Shown here one piece after another: positions 1-10,376 of a DNA stretch of 64,000 nucleotides. The notes beneath the pieces are model-generated. The model made no database searches. It was given only the letters and a program-made list of their open reading frames with translations, and was not told the origin of the DNA. Position 1 is the first letter of the stretch, and every line of letters begins with the position of its first letter. The position numbers were made by a program, and so were the translations under genes. The DNA is from Hofstenia miamia (Eukaryota > Xenacoelomorpha > Acoela). The stretch is from assembly GCA_004352715.1 (NCBI GenBank), contig SCFE01000023.1:193393-257392 (forward strand), in the 5' to 3' direction.

Positions 1-329
1 CAATTACATGCTATTATATTTTGTTTAATTATAGGACTAATGATAATATTGAGATAGAAATGATAAAACTAAGAGACACATAGGGCAAAAATGTTTATTG
101 CAAGGCAGTATCTTTAACTTGCCTCAGTCTTTTTGTGGCGTCATATACATGATGTAATGGATTCATGCTATTTATTTTATTATTGCATGCCTAGGACTTT
201 TGGAGTGTTTATATTTTACTTTTTTTGCAGTGTAAGATCACTTCTTATTTTCTTATATTTAAATGTCTAATGTTAAGTGCATTGTTGTTCTGCAGATGAT
301 ATGAAAATTTATTTTCTATGCATCATTTG
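1..329. other. AT-rich non-coding stretch
   Basis: No gene, RNA or recognisable repeat was seen here. It leads directly into the LINE relic that follows and could include its unrecognisable upstream part. Confidence 0.5.
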
Positions 330-985
330 GAGCAATTCATGCTTTAAAATATGATTTGATTTCCACACAAATATCTTGAAGGCCTTTGATCACAATCCCC
401 ATGAATTGTTATTGCATAAACTCCGGGTTTTTGGTTTGGATGATCACTTCATTAAGTTCTTCTGGTCTTATTTAACTGAAAGTTATCAATGTGTCATCAT
501 TGATGAGAATATTGCCCCAAAGTTTGCAATGAAAAAGCCTCAGGGTTCCTCAGGGGAGCATTTTAGGTCCCTTACTTTTCCTTATGTTTATAAATGATAT
601 GCCTGATAGTTTCATTAACTCTGATAGCTTTATATATGCTGATGAATGTAAAAATCTTGGTAACAAAGACCTAATCTCTGATATTCAAAGGTTCTTACTC
701 TGGAATCAGTCTAACAGCATGACTAAACTTCTAATTTTTTATTGCCACCAAGCTTTTGAGCTTGTTATCAACAGTGAAAATATCTATTCCATTCAACATG
801 TTAAAGACCTAGGTGTTATTATATAACACAATTTGCTTTGGAACCTGCACACATTGATGCAGCTTCAAAAGACAAGAAATGCTTTTCATATGATAAAGTA
901 CAATGTTCTGTTTTAAACAACTCATTTGTCCTCAGTTTTTTACTTTACACTAGCCAGACATGGTTTCCTGGTGATGCCATCCTAA
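330..985 (+). pseudogene. LINE (non-LTR retrotransposon) reverse transcriptase relic
   Basis: Two overlapping frames (376-597 and 584-826) translate to reverse transcriptase pieces in the order expected for a LINE. A KAFDHNPHELLLHKL block matches the usual KAFDxVxHxxLLxKL motif. It is followed by a sYLxxxxQ-like stretch, a remnant of the PQGSxxGPLLF motif (PQGSSGEHFRSL) that shifts frame, an INDMPD stretch, and YADE where the catalytic YADD box should be. Further downstream, to about 970, a DLGVI-type motif and a thumb-like helical region can be followed with stops. The frameshift, the changed catalytic box and the stops show it is dead. The family within the LINEs is not resolved; jockey/CR1-like is my inference. 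Confidence 0.8.
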
Positions 986-1305
986 AATGAATATATTTTA
1001 TTTTATATTGTATTTATGTTACACTTTAAAGAAGAAATTTGTTTTTAAATCAAGACAGCTTTGATTTGAAACTTAGACCTTGAATGGTCACTATCAAATT
1101 AAATTTTGCAGACTATCAATAAGAAAGACCCAATATTTGCCATCCATGATTCGCAAAGCTAATATGTTGTACATCTAACCTCTTGTTTAAACACCCCTTT
1201 TAATAAACATTCTACTACTACTGCTACAATTATGTGTGGTGGTCTAACAATTTTTGTTCCAATATAATTTCATATATAGCCTATACATATATATATATTT
1301 TAATA

Positions 1306-1990
1306 GAAAGTCCAAGGCAGGTGAAGAATTAACTTTAAAAGTCTGAGGCAGCAAGAAATTTTTTAATAGAAAGTCTGAGGCAGGTGAAAAATTAACTTTA
1401 AAAGTCCGAGGCAGCAAGAAATTTTTTAATAGAAAGTCTGAGGCAGGTGAAAAATTAACATTAAAAGCCTGAGGCAGCAAGAAATTTTTTAATAGAAAGT
1501 CTGAGGCAGGTGAAAAATTAACTTTAAAAGTCTGAGGCAGCAAGAAATTTTTTAATAGAAAGTCTGAGGCAGGTGAAAAATTAACTTTAAAAGTCTGAGG
1601 CAGCAAGAAATTTTTTAATAGAAAGTCTGAGGCAGGTGAAAAATTAACTTTAAAAGTCTGAGGCAGCAAGAAATTTTTTAATAGAAAGTCTGAGGCAGGT
1701 GAAAAATTAACTTTAAAAGTCCGAGGCAGCAAGAAATTTTTTAATAGAAAGTCTGAGGCAGGTGAAAAATTAACATTAAAAGCCTGAGGCAGCAAGAAAT
1801 TTTTTAATAGAAAGTCTGAGGCAGGTGAAAAATTAACTTTAAAAGTCTGATGCAGCAAGAAATTTTTTAATAGAAAGTCTGAGGCAGGTGAAAAATTAAC
1901 TTTAAAAGTCCAAGGCAGCAAGAAATTTTAACATAAAAAGTCTGAGGCAGGTAAAAAATTAACTTTAAAAGTCTGAGGCAGCAAGAAATT
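1306..1990. repeat. 63-bp minisatellite, about 11 units, with two half-units
   Basis: A tandem array of about 11 units of 63 bp. Each unit is made of two related halves (31-32 bp), each carrying an AAGTCTGAGGCAG core. Because 63 is divisible by three, the minus strand stays open for 225 codons with a 21-residue repeating peptide, which I read as a by-product of the period rather than a gene. Variant units (GTCCGAGGC; ACATTAAAAGCCTGAGGC) recur about 315 bp apart, showing a five-unit higher-order duplication. Stray half-units lie at about 2091-2122. Confidence 0.9.
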
Positions 1991-3169
1991 CTACTTAAGA
2001 AAGTCCCAAACAGCTATTAAAGATTTCAGAAAATGCAGACAATCTGATTGGATGAAAATATATGTTGACGTCGTTTACATGACATCATCAAAGTCTAAGG
2101 CATTAAAGTCTGAGGCAGGTTTTAAAGATTCCCATTGCAAGGAGTCAATCTGTGATTGATCCTTGGAATTATGCCATGTGGAATGGGTAAAGTAATGTGA
2201 TATTTTACATGAAAGAAAATAGTTAAATTACCAATCTTTGAGCTTTGTTTTGGTTGGAATCCAATTTAAACTAGGTTAAGTATTGGATTTTCTTAAAAAT
2301 GGAGAGGTCTTCTGAGTACAAATACTTGATTTACCATTAACTCAGTTACCCCTATTTAATCTTACACTTTTACAGAAATGTGATGTACTTATTCTGTACC
2401 TAGTGTGATTGAGGTTGCTAAATCTCATCCCAATCCAGTTCATTTAATAAATTCTGAATATTCAACAAATATAGCATGCAAATAGTTTGGAATTGATTTG
2501 AAGCTTTGATAACAATGTGTGTGTGATAGCATAACCTCACTGTTTTTATTTAAGCATAACCCAATTTTGAGCAAATAATTATGACATTGTCTCAATATGT
2601 ATTATTATTGCATTACTGTAATATCTGTAGACAAGATTTATAAAATTTCTTCTTAATTAGCCTTTGATACTGTAATGCAGTGAATATGTCATTTTGCTAC
2701 ATTGAGTCAAATACATTTTTAGCCTTACCAAGAGATGCAACAAATATAAGATTTGTTTTCATCTGTAAAGAATATAATAATGTATATGCTAAAATTTAAA
2801 AAAAAATGGAATATTATCATTACACAATATGTGAGGGGATAAAATTTTTTTCCTAAACTAATAAATTTATGTATTTTTTATCAAAATATATTCAACCAAA
2901 ACAAAGTATCAGTGTCAAAATTGAAAATATTCAGTGTATAAAATTTTATATGGTTTGCAAACTTGGTAGTATATAATAACTGCTAGAAATCTGCCCTTTA
3001 GAGTATGTGTTAACATTAAGGGCACAATTTTTAAAATTGAGCAAACATAACTAAAATTAATTAATAATTTTCAAATATTTTAGATTCATGAAGATCAAAT
3101 TATTGTTTTACATGGAGCTCTGGGACAGTTATTCCTACTAGATTTCATAAAAGTGTATGTGAACAAATT
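1991..3169. other. AT-rich non-coding stretch
   Basis: Apart from stray copies of the minisatellite half-unit near 2091-2122, I see no coding region, RNA gene or repeat boundary here. Confidence 0.5.
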
Positions 3170-3450
3170 GACTGAATCAAAATGGGTTCAACAATGTGTT
3201 CAACAATGGCTGCATTTATAATGGACATGTTTTCATTAAAATTTGATTCATCAAAAAATCCAAAACCATTAATAAACCTAATGTATATCAATGATATTTT
3301 TACATTATTTGAAAATCAAAATGGAATGTTTCAAAAAATTTCTAACCAGTCCAGTTTAAATAAAAGAGATCAAAAATTATCTTCTAGTATAAAACTGTGA
3401 AAATTACAGTCACAAGAACCTGCACATGTTTCAAAATTTGACACCCAGAT
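3170..3450 (+). pseudogene. Probable Penelope-like reverse transcriptase fragment
   Basis: An open stretch (3182-3400, 72 codons) resembles the catalytic region of Penelope-like reverse transcriptases. It has MGSTMCSTMAAFIMDMF where the family has MGSPLSPxLANIFM, followed after a proline-containing spacer by MYINDIFTLFE where RYVDDTFxxF is expected, then a FxxxSNQ-like segment in place of the FLNxxH region. One catalytic Asp is replaced by Asn (YIND). Only about 70 residues remain, and the piece ends at the LTR that begins at 3451. A degenerate LINE or DIRS reverse transcriptase is a possible alternative. Confidence 0.42.
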
Positions 3451-4406
3451 TATAGAGTCACTCAGGGCCCCCATTTTTATTGATTTTATTTCTTTTGATT
3501 ATGTGGCACCCTAATTTAGTCATAATGATGTATTGATTGTTGCTATCAATTTATTTATATCAATTTATCCTATATTTTAGTGCAGTTATTCAAGCAATTT
3601 TTTATTTGTCCCCTCAATTTAATCTGACCTGTTATTGCTTGTTTACTTTTGTGAGGGAACTCATGTGAAGATTGTAAACATATACCAGGTAATAATTCAC
3701 AAGATTGTTATAAATACATGAGAAGCCTGTAGTGAATGCACAATATAATTTATTCTCACTTCAACATCATTTGCTTTTTTGAATTCTATTACTTTGCTAA
3801 GCCCTTTTAGGTTTGTTATGGATTTTAACTTAATAAATTCTGCTTAAGATCCAGTGACAACTTGGGAGTTACTCCACCATGTCTGGGGTGACAACTAGCT
3901 TCTTAACAGATGGCAGCCTAAATCATTGTCACTTTAAGTTATGGCTACTTGTATGTGTAATAACAAGTTCCATTTTGATCATTTCATTTTTGTACATGCT
4001 CTTAAACATCACACTGCAAATATAATATGCTGTTGGTGAATGTAAATGCATGGTAACTACATGCCTTTTGTGTTATATATTACATGAGCTGAGATAATAG
4101 AACACTGAGATAAATTGTTTATTTGAGCTAGAAATTAATACTTGAGACACACAATTAGCACCTTGGTCAGTAAGGATGGCTTCCTTGATATGGCTTCAGT
4201 GTGATGCCATGTGAAGTGGTCACTGCAGGAAATATATTCTCAGTGGATAGTTTCTGTTTTTCTCTATTGAATCAGTGAACTACCAATGCTCTTTCTTTTG
4301 TTAGAATACAGGTTGCTTTCTATGATGGTAGCCTCTGCAACCTTTGATTTAATCTTTGAGTTTCTCAGTACCCCTGGAGTAGGAAGAGCTTCCCTGTGAT
4401 TCTACA
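3451..4406 (+). mobile_element. Solo-like LTR of the gypsy-type family (plus orientation)
   Basis: The stretch starts TATAGAGTCACTCAGGG (family start TGTAGAGTCAC with G to A) and ends GATTCTACA. Its 3' half aligns by eye with the minus-strand LTR at 20221-21997, including an ACATGAGCTGAG block and an ACACAATTAGCACC block. No primer-binding site follows it and no polypurine tract precedes it, so it is most likely a solo LTR. I could not find a clean target-site duplication (flanks AGAT and ATAT). Confidence 0.75.
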
Positions 4407-5474
4407 ATATATGTTTGGCATAGCATACTTAGCTCTCAAAAACATATATGTATACATATATATATATATATATANNNNNNNNNNNNNNNNNNNNNNNNNN
4501 NNNNNNNNNNNNNNNNNNNNNNNNNNNNNNNNNNNNNNNNNNNNNNNNNNNNNNNNNNNNNNNNNNNNNNNNNNNNNNNNNNNNNNNNNNNNNNNNNNNN
4601 NNNNNNNNNNNNNNNNNNNNNNNNNNNNNNNNNNNNNNNNNNNNNNNNNNNNNNNNNNNNNNNNNNNNNNNNNNNNNNNNNNNNNNNNNNNNNNNNNNNN
4701 NNNNNNNNNNNNNNNNNNNNNNNNNNNNNNNNNNNNNNNNNNNNNNNNNNNNNNNNNNNNNNNNNNNNNNNNNNNNNNNNNNNNNNNNNNNNNNNNNNNN
4801 NNNNNNNNNNNNNNNNNNNNNNNNNNNNNNNNNNNNNNNNNNNNNNNNNNNNNNNNNNNNNNNNNNNNNNNNNNNNNNNNNNNNNNNNNNNNNNNNNNNN
4901 NNNNNNNNNNNNNNNNNNNNNNNNNNNNNNNNNNNNNNNNNNNNNNNNNNNNNNNNNNNNNNNNNNNNNNNNNNNNNNNNNNNNNNNNNNNNNNNNNNNN
5001 NNNNNNNNNNNNNNNNNNNNNNNNNNNNNNNNNNNNNNNNNNNNNNNNNNNNNNNNNNNNNNNNNNNNNNNNNNNNNNNNNNNNNNNNNNNNNNNNNNNN
5101 NNNNNNNNNNNNNNNNNNNNNNNNNNNNNNNNNNNNNNNNNNNNNNNNNNNNNNNNNNNNNNNNNNNNNNNNNNNNNNNNNNNNNNNNNNNNNNNNNNNN
5201 NNNNNNNNNNNNNNNNNNNNNNNNNNNNNNNNNNNNNNNNNNNNNNNNNNNNNNNNNNNNNNNNNNNNNNNNNNNNNNNNNNNNNNNNNNNNNNNNNNNN
5301 NNNNNNNNNNNNNNNNNNNNNNNNNNNNNNNNNNNNNNNNNNNNNNNNNNNNNNNNNNNNNNNNNNNNNNNNNNNNNNNNNNNNNNNNNNNNNNNNNNNN
5401 NNNNNNNNNNNNNNNNNNNNNNNNNNNNNNNNNNNNNNNNNNNNNNNNNNNNNNNNNNNNNNNNNNNNNNNNNN
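4407..5474. other. TA microsatellite and 1000-N assembly gap
   Basis: A (TA)n run at about 4454-4474 ends in a gap of exactly 1000 N (4475-5474), a placeholder of unknown true size. Apparent long open frames across it are artefacts of N. Confidence 0.95.
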
Positions 5475-5623
5475 TCTTTTTCCATCAGTATTGTTTTGTC
5501 ATATGACAGTTTTTTGGAGCTTTCTAAGCTCTCAGTTGATATTCATTTTTTAACTTCTTGGGTTATTTTGTGAATTATTTTTTCTTTTTTAATTATAATA
5601 AAAAAATATACAGACACACGCAC

Positions 5624-6004
5624 AAACTAGGTGATAAAGTTTATGTATTCACACCTATTAAGGTAAATGACATCAATCAAGTTTGAAAACTAAAAACAGT
5701 ATGGTCAGGACCTTATATGATAAAAAAAGTATAAGACAATAACAAATATATGCTAAACAATGAAAAAATTTTACACTTTCAAAATTTAAAAAGAGCAATT
5801 ACTGACATTGAGGGCGCAACCCTAGATGAAAATGCAGAATTCAAGTTAATACATAATGAGGGAGAAAACAGATATGAAATTGAAGAACTAGAGAGCCTCC
5901 CTGAAGATGAATTTGAGGAAGAATATACAGAAGGATGAAATACAAAAAAGAATAATGCCTAGAAGGGCAGCAAAAGAAAATATAAATTATAAGCCTGAAA
6001 CATG
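5624..6004 (+). pseudogene. 3' end of a gypsy-type pol (integrase C-terminus), element E
   Basis: The translation begins LGDKVYVFTPIKVN and runs through a WSGPYMI stretch and MLNNEKILHFQNLK. This is collinear with the integrase C-terminal end of element B (GDKVFAYLP, WQGPFTV, TLNNGKTVHFQRLK). An acidic tail follows (EELESLPEDEFEEEYTEG), then a MPRRAAK-like motif matching LPSRRA in B. Frame breaks and stops are present. The left side is lost in the gap at 4475-5474 and the right side ends at the DNA transposon at 6007. This is therefore a fragment of another plus-strand copy of the gypsy-type family, probably unrelated in position to the LTR at 3451. Confidence 0.75.
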
Positions 6005-6006
6005 GG

Positions 6007-6298
6007 CACGGTGTGCCTGAAAAAAATTTAGTGTCATAACAGGACCCGTCTTAGATTTCAATTGGATATAATTATATGGGTGTCTAGAAGTTAATTAACA
6101 GTAATCTTAAAATCTTTCATCGACGTCTTTTTTCTCTAGGGCAAAAAATCAAAATGGCGCCCTACATTCCATATATGGTAAGTGACAAAAATACTTTTTG
6201 AAAAGACCCGTCTAAGATTTCAATTGTATATATTAATATAGGTGTCTAGAAGTTAATTAACGCTAATTTTAAGATATTTCATCAACGTCTTTTTTCTC
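6007..6298. repeat. Left terminal inverted repeat of the DNA transposon
   Basis: The left arm holds two versions of the internal module, at about 6041-6137 and 6203-6298, separated by a spacer with GGCGCC and CCATATATGG. It matches the reverse complement of 7978-8259. The arm is cut by the N gap at 6299. Confidence 0.85.
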
Positions 6299-6632
6299 NN
6301 NNNNNNNNNNNNNNNNNNNNNNNNNNNNNNNNNNNNNNNNNNNNNNNNNNNNNNNNNNNNNNNNNNNNNNNNNNNNNNNNNNNNNNNNNNNNNNNNNNNN
6401 NNNNNNNNNNNNNNNNNNNNNNNNNNNNNNNNNNNNNNNNNNNNNNNNNNNNNNNNNNNNNNNNNNNNNNNNNNNNNNNNNNNNNNNNNNNNNNNNNNNN
6501 NNNNNNNNNNNNNNNNNNNNNNNNNNNNNNNNNNNNNNNNNNNNNNNNNNNNNNNNNNNNNNNNNNNNNNNNNNNNNNNNNNNNNNNNNNNNNNNNNNNN
6601 NNNNNNNNNNNNNNNNNNNNNNNNNNNNNNNN

Positions 6633-7661
6633 AGACGGTTCTTCAACGTCTGAGAAGATGGTCATACAGACTTTGAAAAAACCGCCACCACCATCTAGGC
6701 CAATTTTGACTTTGGCATCGTTTTCGCTCAGACCACGTTCCTGAAGAACATGCTGTTTCAATTCATTGACGTCATTGCAACGAACAGTAAAACGATTCAC
6801 TCGATTAGTTATGACATTTTTCTGAGTAAATATATACTCCTCTTCTGAAACATCGAAAAAGGCATCGAGAGAATGAGCAATGGAGTGTAAATTTTCTTTT
6901 AGATTGCTTTCAATCACTGTTCTAGATTTCATGAAAGATCGAACATTTTTGCACAAAATATGTGTTTGGCGTGTGCTCAAATTGAGATCAGTCTGCAAGT
7001 GGCTCACTTCATTAGCAGTTATTACTTTTTTAGATTTGGAGGGCGATGATTGATTAAGTTCCAATCTTATTGGTTTACCAGTAGTTGTTGCCAACTTTAC
7101 ATCATCACTTATTTTGGCTTTTTGCTTGATAATTGACGAGGCCACTTTTTCAATAACGTTATCGGGCAGAATTGACCTAACATTTGAGACAGCGTTAACA
7201 CGGTTACATTCATGAATTTTCCTGCGAGACAAATGCGATAAGCAATTTGAACATATCTTCATAACTGTTGCTTTATTTTGACTCGCTTTCTCAGATTGCA
7301 GTTCAGTTTGAGCGGAGGCTTTGTTGATGTTTTCTCGAGCAATATCACACAAAAGACAGTCGCAGGGATTATCGTTTTTTGACCAAGTTAAATACGGTTT
7401 CACAGCTGCAAACTTTGAATGGTCGTATACGTCGATAGATTTTGTGAAGATCCCTTTGTTGTATTGCATCAATATGTTCCGGCATGTAAGACATATTGAT
7501 GCTGGAAGGCGAGGGTCATCGATCATTAATCCGTCGATGCAATGATTTTCAATCAAGCGGCGAATGTTATTGTTTATTAAACGATGATCTTTTCCTTTCC
7601 TGACGCAAAGTAAACACAACACTTTCCGAGATTCTTCGTGTGTCCTCTTCTGGTTAGGCAT
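6633..7661 (-). CDS. Cys-rich transposase-like protein, C-terminal part lost in gap
   Basis: The frame opens with MPNQKRTHEESRK at 7661 and runs 343 visible codons into the 334-N gap without a stop, so it may be intact. Residues 1-160 contain four Cys pairs (CLLC, CLTC, CDCLLC, CSNC plus HEC), suggesting two or more zinc-binding modules. The middle is Lys/Ser rich and helical. Near the visible C-terminus is KIGLDGGGGFFKVCM, a hydrophobic strand with an Asp followed by glycines, which could be the first catalytic Asp of a DDE nuclease. I infer that it is the transposase because it lies between long inverted repeats. The superfamily is not certain: Chapaev-like is my best guess from the CAC termini. 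Its base composition is less AT-rich than the flanks, and its open frame suggests a younger insertion than the surrounding gypsy relics. Confidence 0.65.
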
Positions 7662-7977
7662 AATGGCTCAAATGACACAAACGCAAATCAGAAAGGTTTA
7701 AAATTTCAAATTAAACTCAATCATAATCACAGAGTTTATGTTGTAGAAAGCTATGCCTTTTGACGAGCATTGAATTTAGGTGTTGTAGATAGCACTATGC
7801 AAGTCACGTGATCCGCAATCATCAAATATTTAGATTATATTAAAACAGACATTAATGCAAAAGCAAGAGATATCGGCTAAATGGAAATTAAACAACGAAG
7901 TCATCTTTCAGAAACTGTGCCAACGTTGATGTCGTCAATGTGGGTCTAGAACTTAATTAGACATACTGACTTAAAAG

Positions 7978-8259
7978 CCGTCGATAAAAAATCTTCAAAT
8001 TAGCGTTAATTAACTTCCAGACACCTATATTAATATATACAATTGAAATCTTAGACGGGTCTTTTCAAAAAGTATTTTTGTCACTTACCATATATGGAAT
8101 GTAGGGCGCCATTTTGATTTTTTGCTCTAGAGAAAAAAGACGTCGATGAAAGATTTTAAAATTACTGTTAATTAACTTCTAGACACCCATATAAATATAT
8201 CCAATTGAAATCTAAGACGGGTCCTGTCATGACACTAAATTTTTTTCAGGCACACCATG
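7978..8259. repeat. Right terminal inverted repeat of the DNA transposon
   Basis: Reverse-complement match to 6007-6298, including the double module, the GGCGCC spacer and the outer GGCACACC end. It lies about 300 bp upstream of the transposase start, so it should also carry the promoter. Confidence 0.85.
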
Positions 8260-8700
8260 CCTAGCTATATACCTAACCCTGTTAAAGGGAAATGCCAGTC
8301 AAGTTGTACCACATTTAGGCACTCCTTAACTACATGTATGAATTTTAGAAACACAAAATTTTAATAAAATAAAAGTCCAATGAAAAATAAAATTAATTTA
8401 CTGAAAGTAAATTGAAGAGAAAACATATCACCCCTATATATACTAACAAAAACTGGTAGTGTAAATCAAAATGCATACTGCAAAATATGGTACAATCTAG
8501 TCTTCTGCTAAAAATTTTACCATGTTGATTTAGCAGAAGTTTAAATAACTAAAAATATAGCATGCCGTTCATTTTGTCAAATTATATATTGAAAATTTTG
8601 TAAGTCTAAATTGTAAATTCCAAGTAAAGAAGAAAACAAAGCTTTATTGTCTTTATGCCATATATATCATATATATAATGTTTTTTCTTAGTTTTGTGAA
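8260..8700 (-). mobile_element. Partial 3' LTR of element A
   Basis: This stretch aligns by eye with 15806-16256, the inner half of the upstream LTR of element A (shared landmarks: CCTAG-TATAC-CCTAA, ATGCCAGTCAAGTTGT, TTTACTGAAA, a run of ATCACCCC). The other half of the LTR is missing because the DNA transposon begins exactly where the match stops. In minus orientation it lies 3' of the element's coding region, as a 3' LTR should. Confidence 0.7.
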
Positions 8701-8961
8701 GATAGGAACAACTGTGATCTCATGATATTTGCTTTTTCTGAGTTGTTCCAGCTTAACTTTAGCAATGGGTACAGTTAATGTGGGATCATTGGTTAATTAA
8801 ATAGATATGCTCCATAAAGCAGATTTTGCTGTGTAGTCTGGTGCATGTTTCTTTTTAGTAAAGTGGTCCTGAAATCAGTGTGATAATGAATATCTAAAGA
8901 CTTTTGAATCTATTAAGTAAGCATTCCACTGAGTAATGATAGGTTTGAGATGGAAATGATA

Positions 8962-9256
8962 TCAATATAGCAGGCAAAATATTATCAGTAAGTCAATCTG
9001 CTTTAATATTTTCCCATAGAGAGTGGACCTCATTGAGTGTATTAGCTGATTGAGAGTAAGCAAAAGAAACATGTAAATTGGTAATAGATTTAGGTGCACA
9101 TTCATTAGCAATAAGTTCATAAAACTGTGCTTGCAATAAGATGTCAACAGCTAGGCATTTATCAACTGTAATGCAGTGATAAGGACATATTCTATGTAAA
9201 AATAGGTCTATTTGAATTAAAGCTGCTGTAGAATTACAGAATTCATGGAAACCCAA
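8962..9256 (-). pseudogene. Third-ORF relic of element A
   Basis: The minus-strand translation (87 codons from 9256) contains VDKCLAVDILLQAQFYELIA and VSFAYSQSANTL. These are collinear with VDKKLLIDTILQAQTLEVLN and VSFTFAQSVETL in the third ORF of element B (28225-29217). It shows that even the oldest gypsy-type copy here carried the extra gene downstream of integrase. The rest, roughly 9257-9500, is more decayed. Function unknown. Confidence 0.7.
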
Positions 9257-9499
9257 AATACTGGAATTGTGAGGCTATAAAATGAAAAAGTTATCCAGAC
9301 TTAATTCCAATTCACAAAGTTCAGAATCACAAAATTCACTATTAGTAAGGTCAGTAAGAATAATATCTAAGCAAATTTTGTTTACCTTGGCTAAAAAATA
9401 AGTTTGTAAGGTGTAATACCTGTTGTAGCATGGACAGATGTGTTGTAGAAGTATTGATATAGGGCAATACAGATCTCCAGTTTTTCCCACTGATGTGGG

Positions 9500-10376
9500 C
9501 TGTTGCTGTGAATATTTATTTTATTAATTTTATATTTAGTCTTTCTACAGTGCCATTGCTTTGCTGATGATATGGTGCAGCATGTTTATGTAGTATTTGT
9601 AATTGTTGTAATAATTCTTGATTTAATGAACTTTCAAATTGCATACAACAATTGGCTACAATAATTGACATGGGACTGAAAAGAAAGATCAAATTGTGTA
9701 ATATTGTTGATGCTATAGTTTGTTCTGTTTGATTGATAATCAGGATCATCTGTGAATATTATGTAGGTTTTTTAATAGTTTTTTATGTAATTATTGATAG
9801 TGGTGGCATTGTATTTTTCATATAACATGATAAGTGGAGGAGCTGCTTAATGGCTGAATATTGCTTTAAAGGGTGTAATCTCTGTTGTATAATGAACAGA
9901 TGTGTTGTAGAAATACTTGAAGTATGGTATTACAGTTCTCCAGTGCCCCCCCCCTAAATTGGTTGTCACTGTGTGTATTAGGTTTATTAAAGTTATGATA
10001 AGTCTTTCTACAGGGGAATTACTCTGTTGATGGTATGGTACAGAGTGTTCATGTAATATTTCTAATTGTAATAATTCCTGAGTTAAAGTGCTTTAAAACT
10101 ATGTACTGTGATTGGTTACAAGAATTGATATTGGGTCAAAGTGTAGAATCATGTTGTGTAAAATTGCTGATGCAATGGTTTTTGCTGTTTGATTGATAAT
10201 TGGTATCATTTGCACATATTTGGTGAAGTTATCAACTAACATGAGGACATATTGATATCCATTGTCATCATTTGAAAGTTGCTCTATATCAATGAGGGCC
10301 ATTTTATTTGATGTGGATGATGTTGTTTTTTGTAGTTCTAAATGTAGCATTAGGAAATGTGCAGAAATAGCAATTA
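9500..10376 (-). pseudogene. Integrase core relic of element A (3' part of pol)
   Basis: Two minus-strand pieces carry integrase signatures. The first (10099-10350) has DIEQLSNDDNGYQYVLMLVD, matching MDLEQLSCDSDGFQYLLVIVD of element B with the first catalytic Asp of the DDE core. The second (9516-9749) has a CMQFESSLNQELLQQL stretch and HQQSNGTVERLN, the NGxVExxN motif with the catalytic Glu. The second catalytic Asp region appears as SIIVANCC, so that Asp is lost. Part of the integrase appears duplicated, since an IINQTxxTIAS-like phrase occurs in both pieces. Dead by frameshifts and substitutions. Confidence 0.75.

Larger units (their letters stand above)
6007..8259 (-). mobile_element. DNA transposon with long terminal inverted repeats, ends CACGGTG
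   Basis: Sequences of about 290 bp at 6007-6298 and about 7978-8259 are inverted copies of each other. The outer ends read CACGGTGTGCCTG on the left and, as reverse complement, CATGGTGTGCCTG on the right; the single difference is a CpG transition. Each inverted repeat contains two tandem versions of one ~100-bp module (AGACCCGTCT...GACGTCTTTTTTCTC). The element encloses a minus-strand Cys-rich transposase-like ORF and a 334-N gap. CAC termini are known from the CMC (CACTA/Mirage/Chapaev) and Transib/RAG-like groups; assignment to either is only inference. No target-site duplication is visible, and the flanks come from two different host elements. Confidence 0.75.

Noticed and set aside
1244-1921. 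A 225-codon minus-strand frame with 21-residue repeats as a real repetitive protein
   Set aside because: It is fully explained by a 63-bp minisatellite whose period is a multiple of three; there is no other support for coding.
1306-1990. CRISPR-like array
   Set aside because: Units are contiguous and similar over their whole length, with no unique spacers, in a eukaryotic context.
4396-5553. Long open frames across the N gaps (also 20788-21882, 23403-24515 and 43094-44206)
   Set aside because: They consist almost entirely of N and reflect absent stop codons in unknown sequence.
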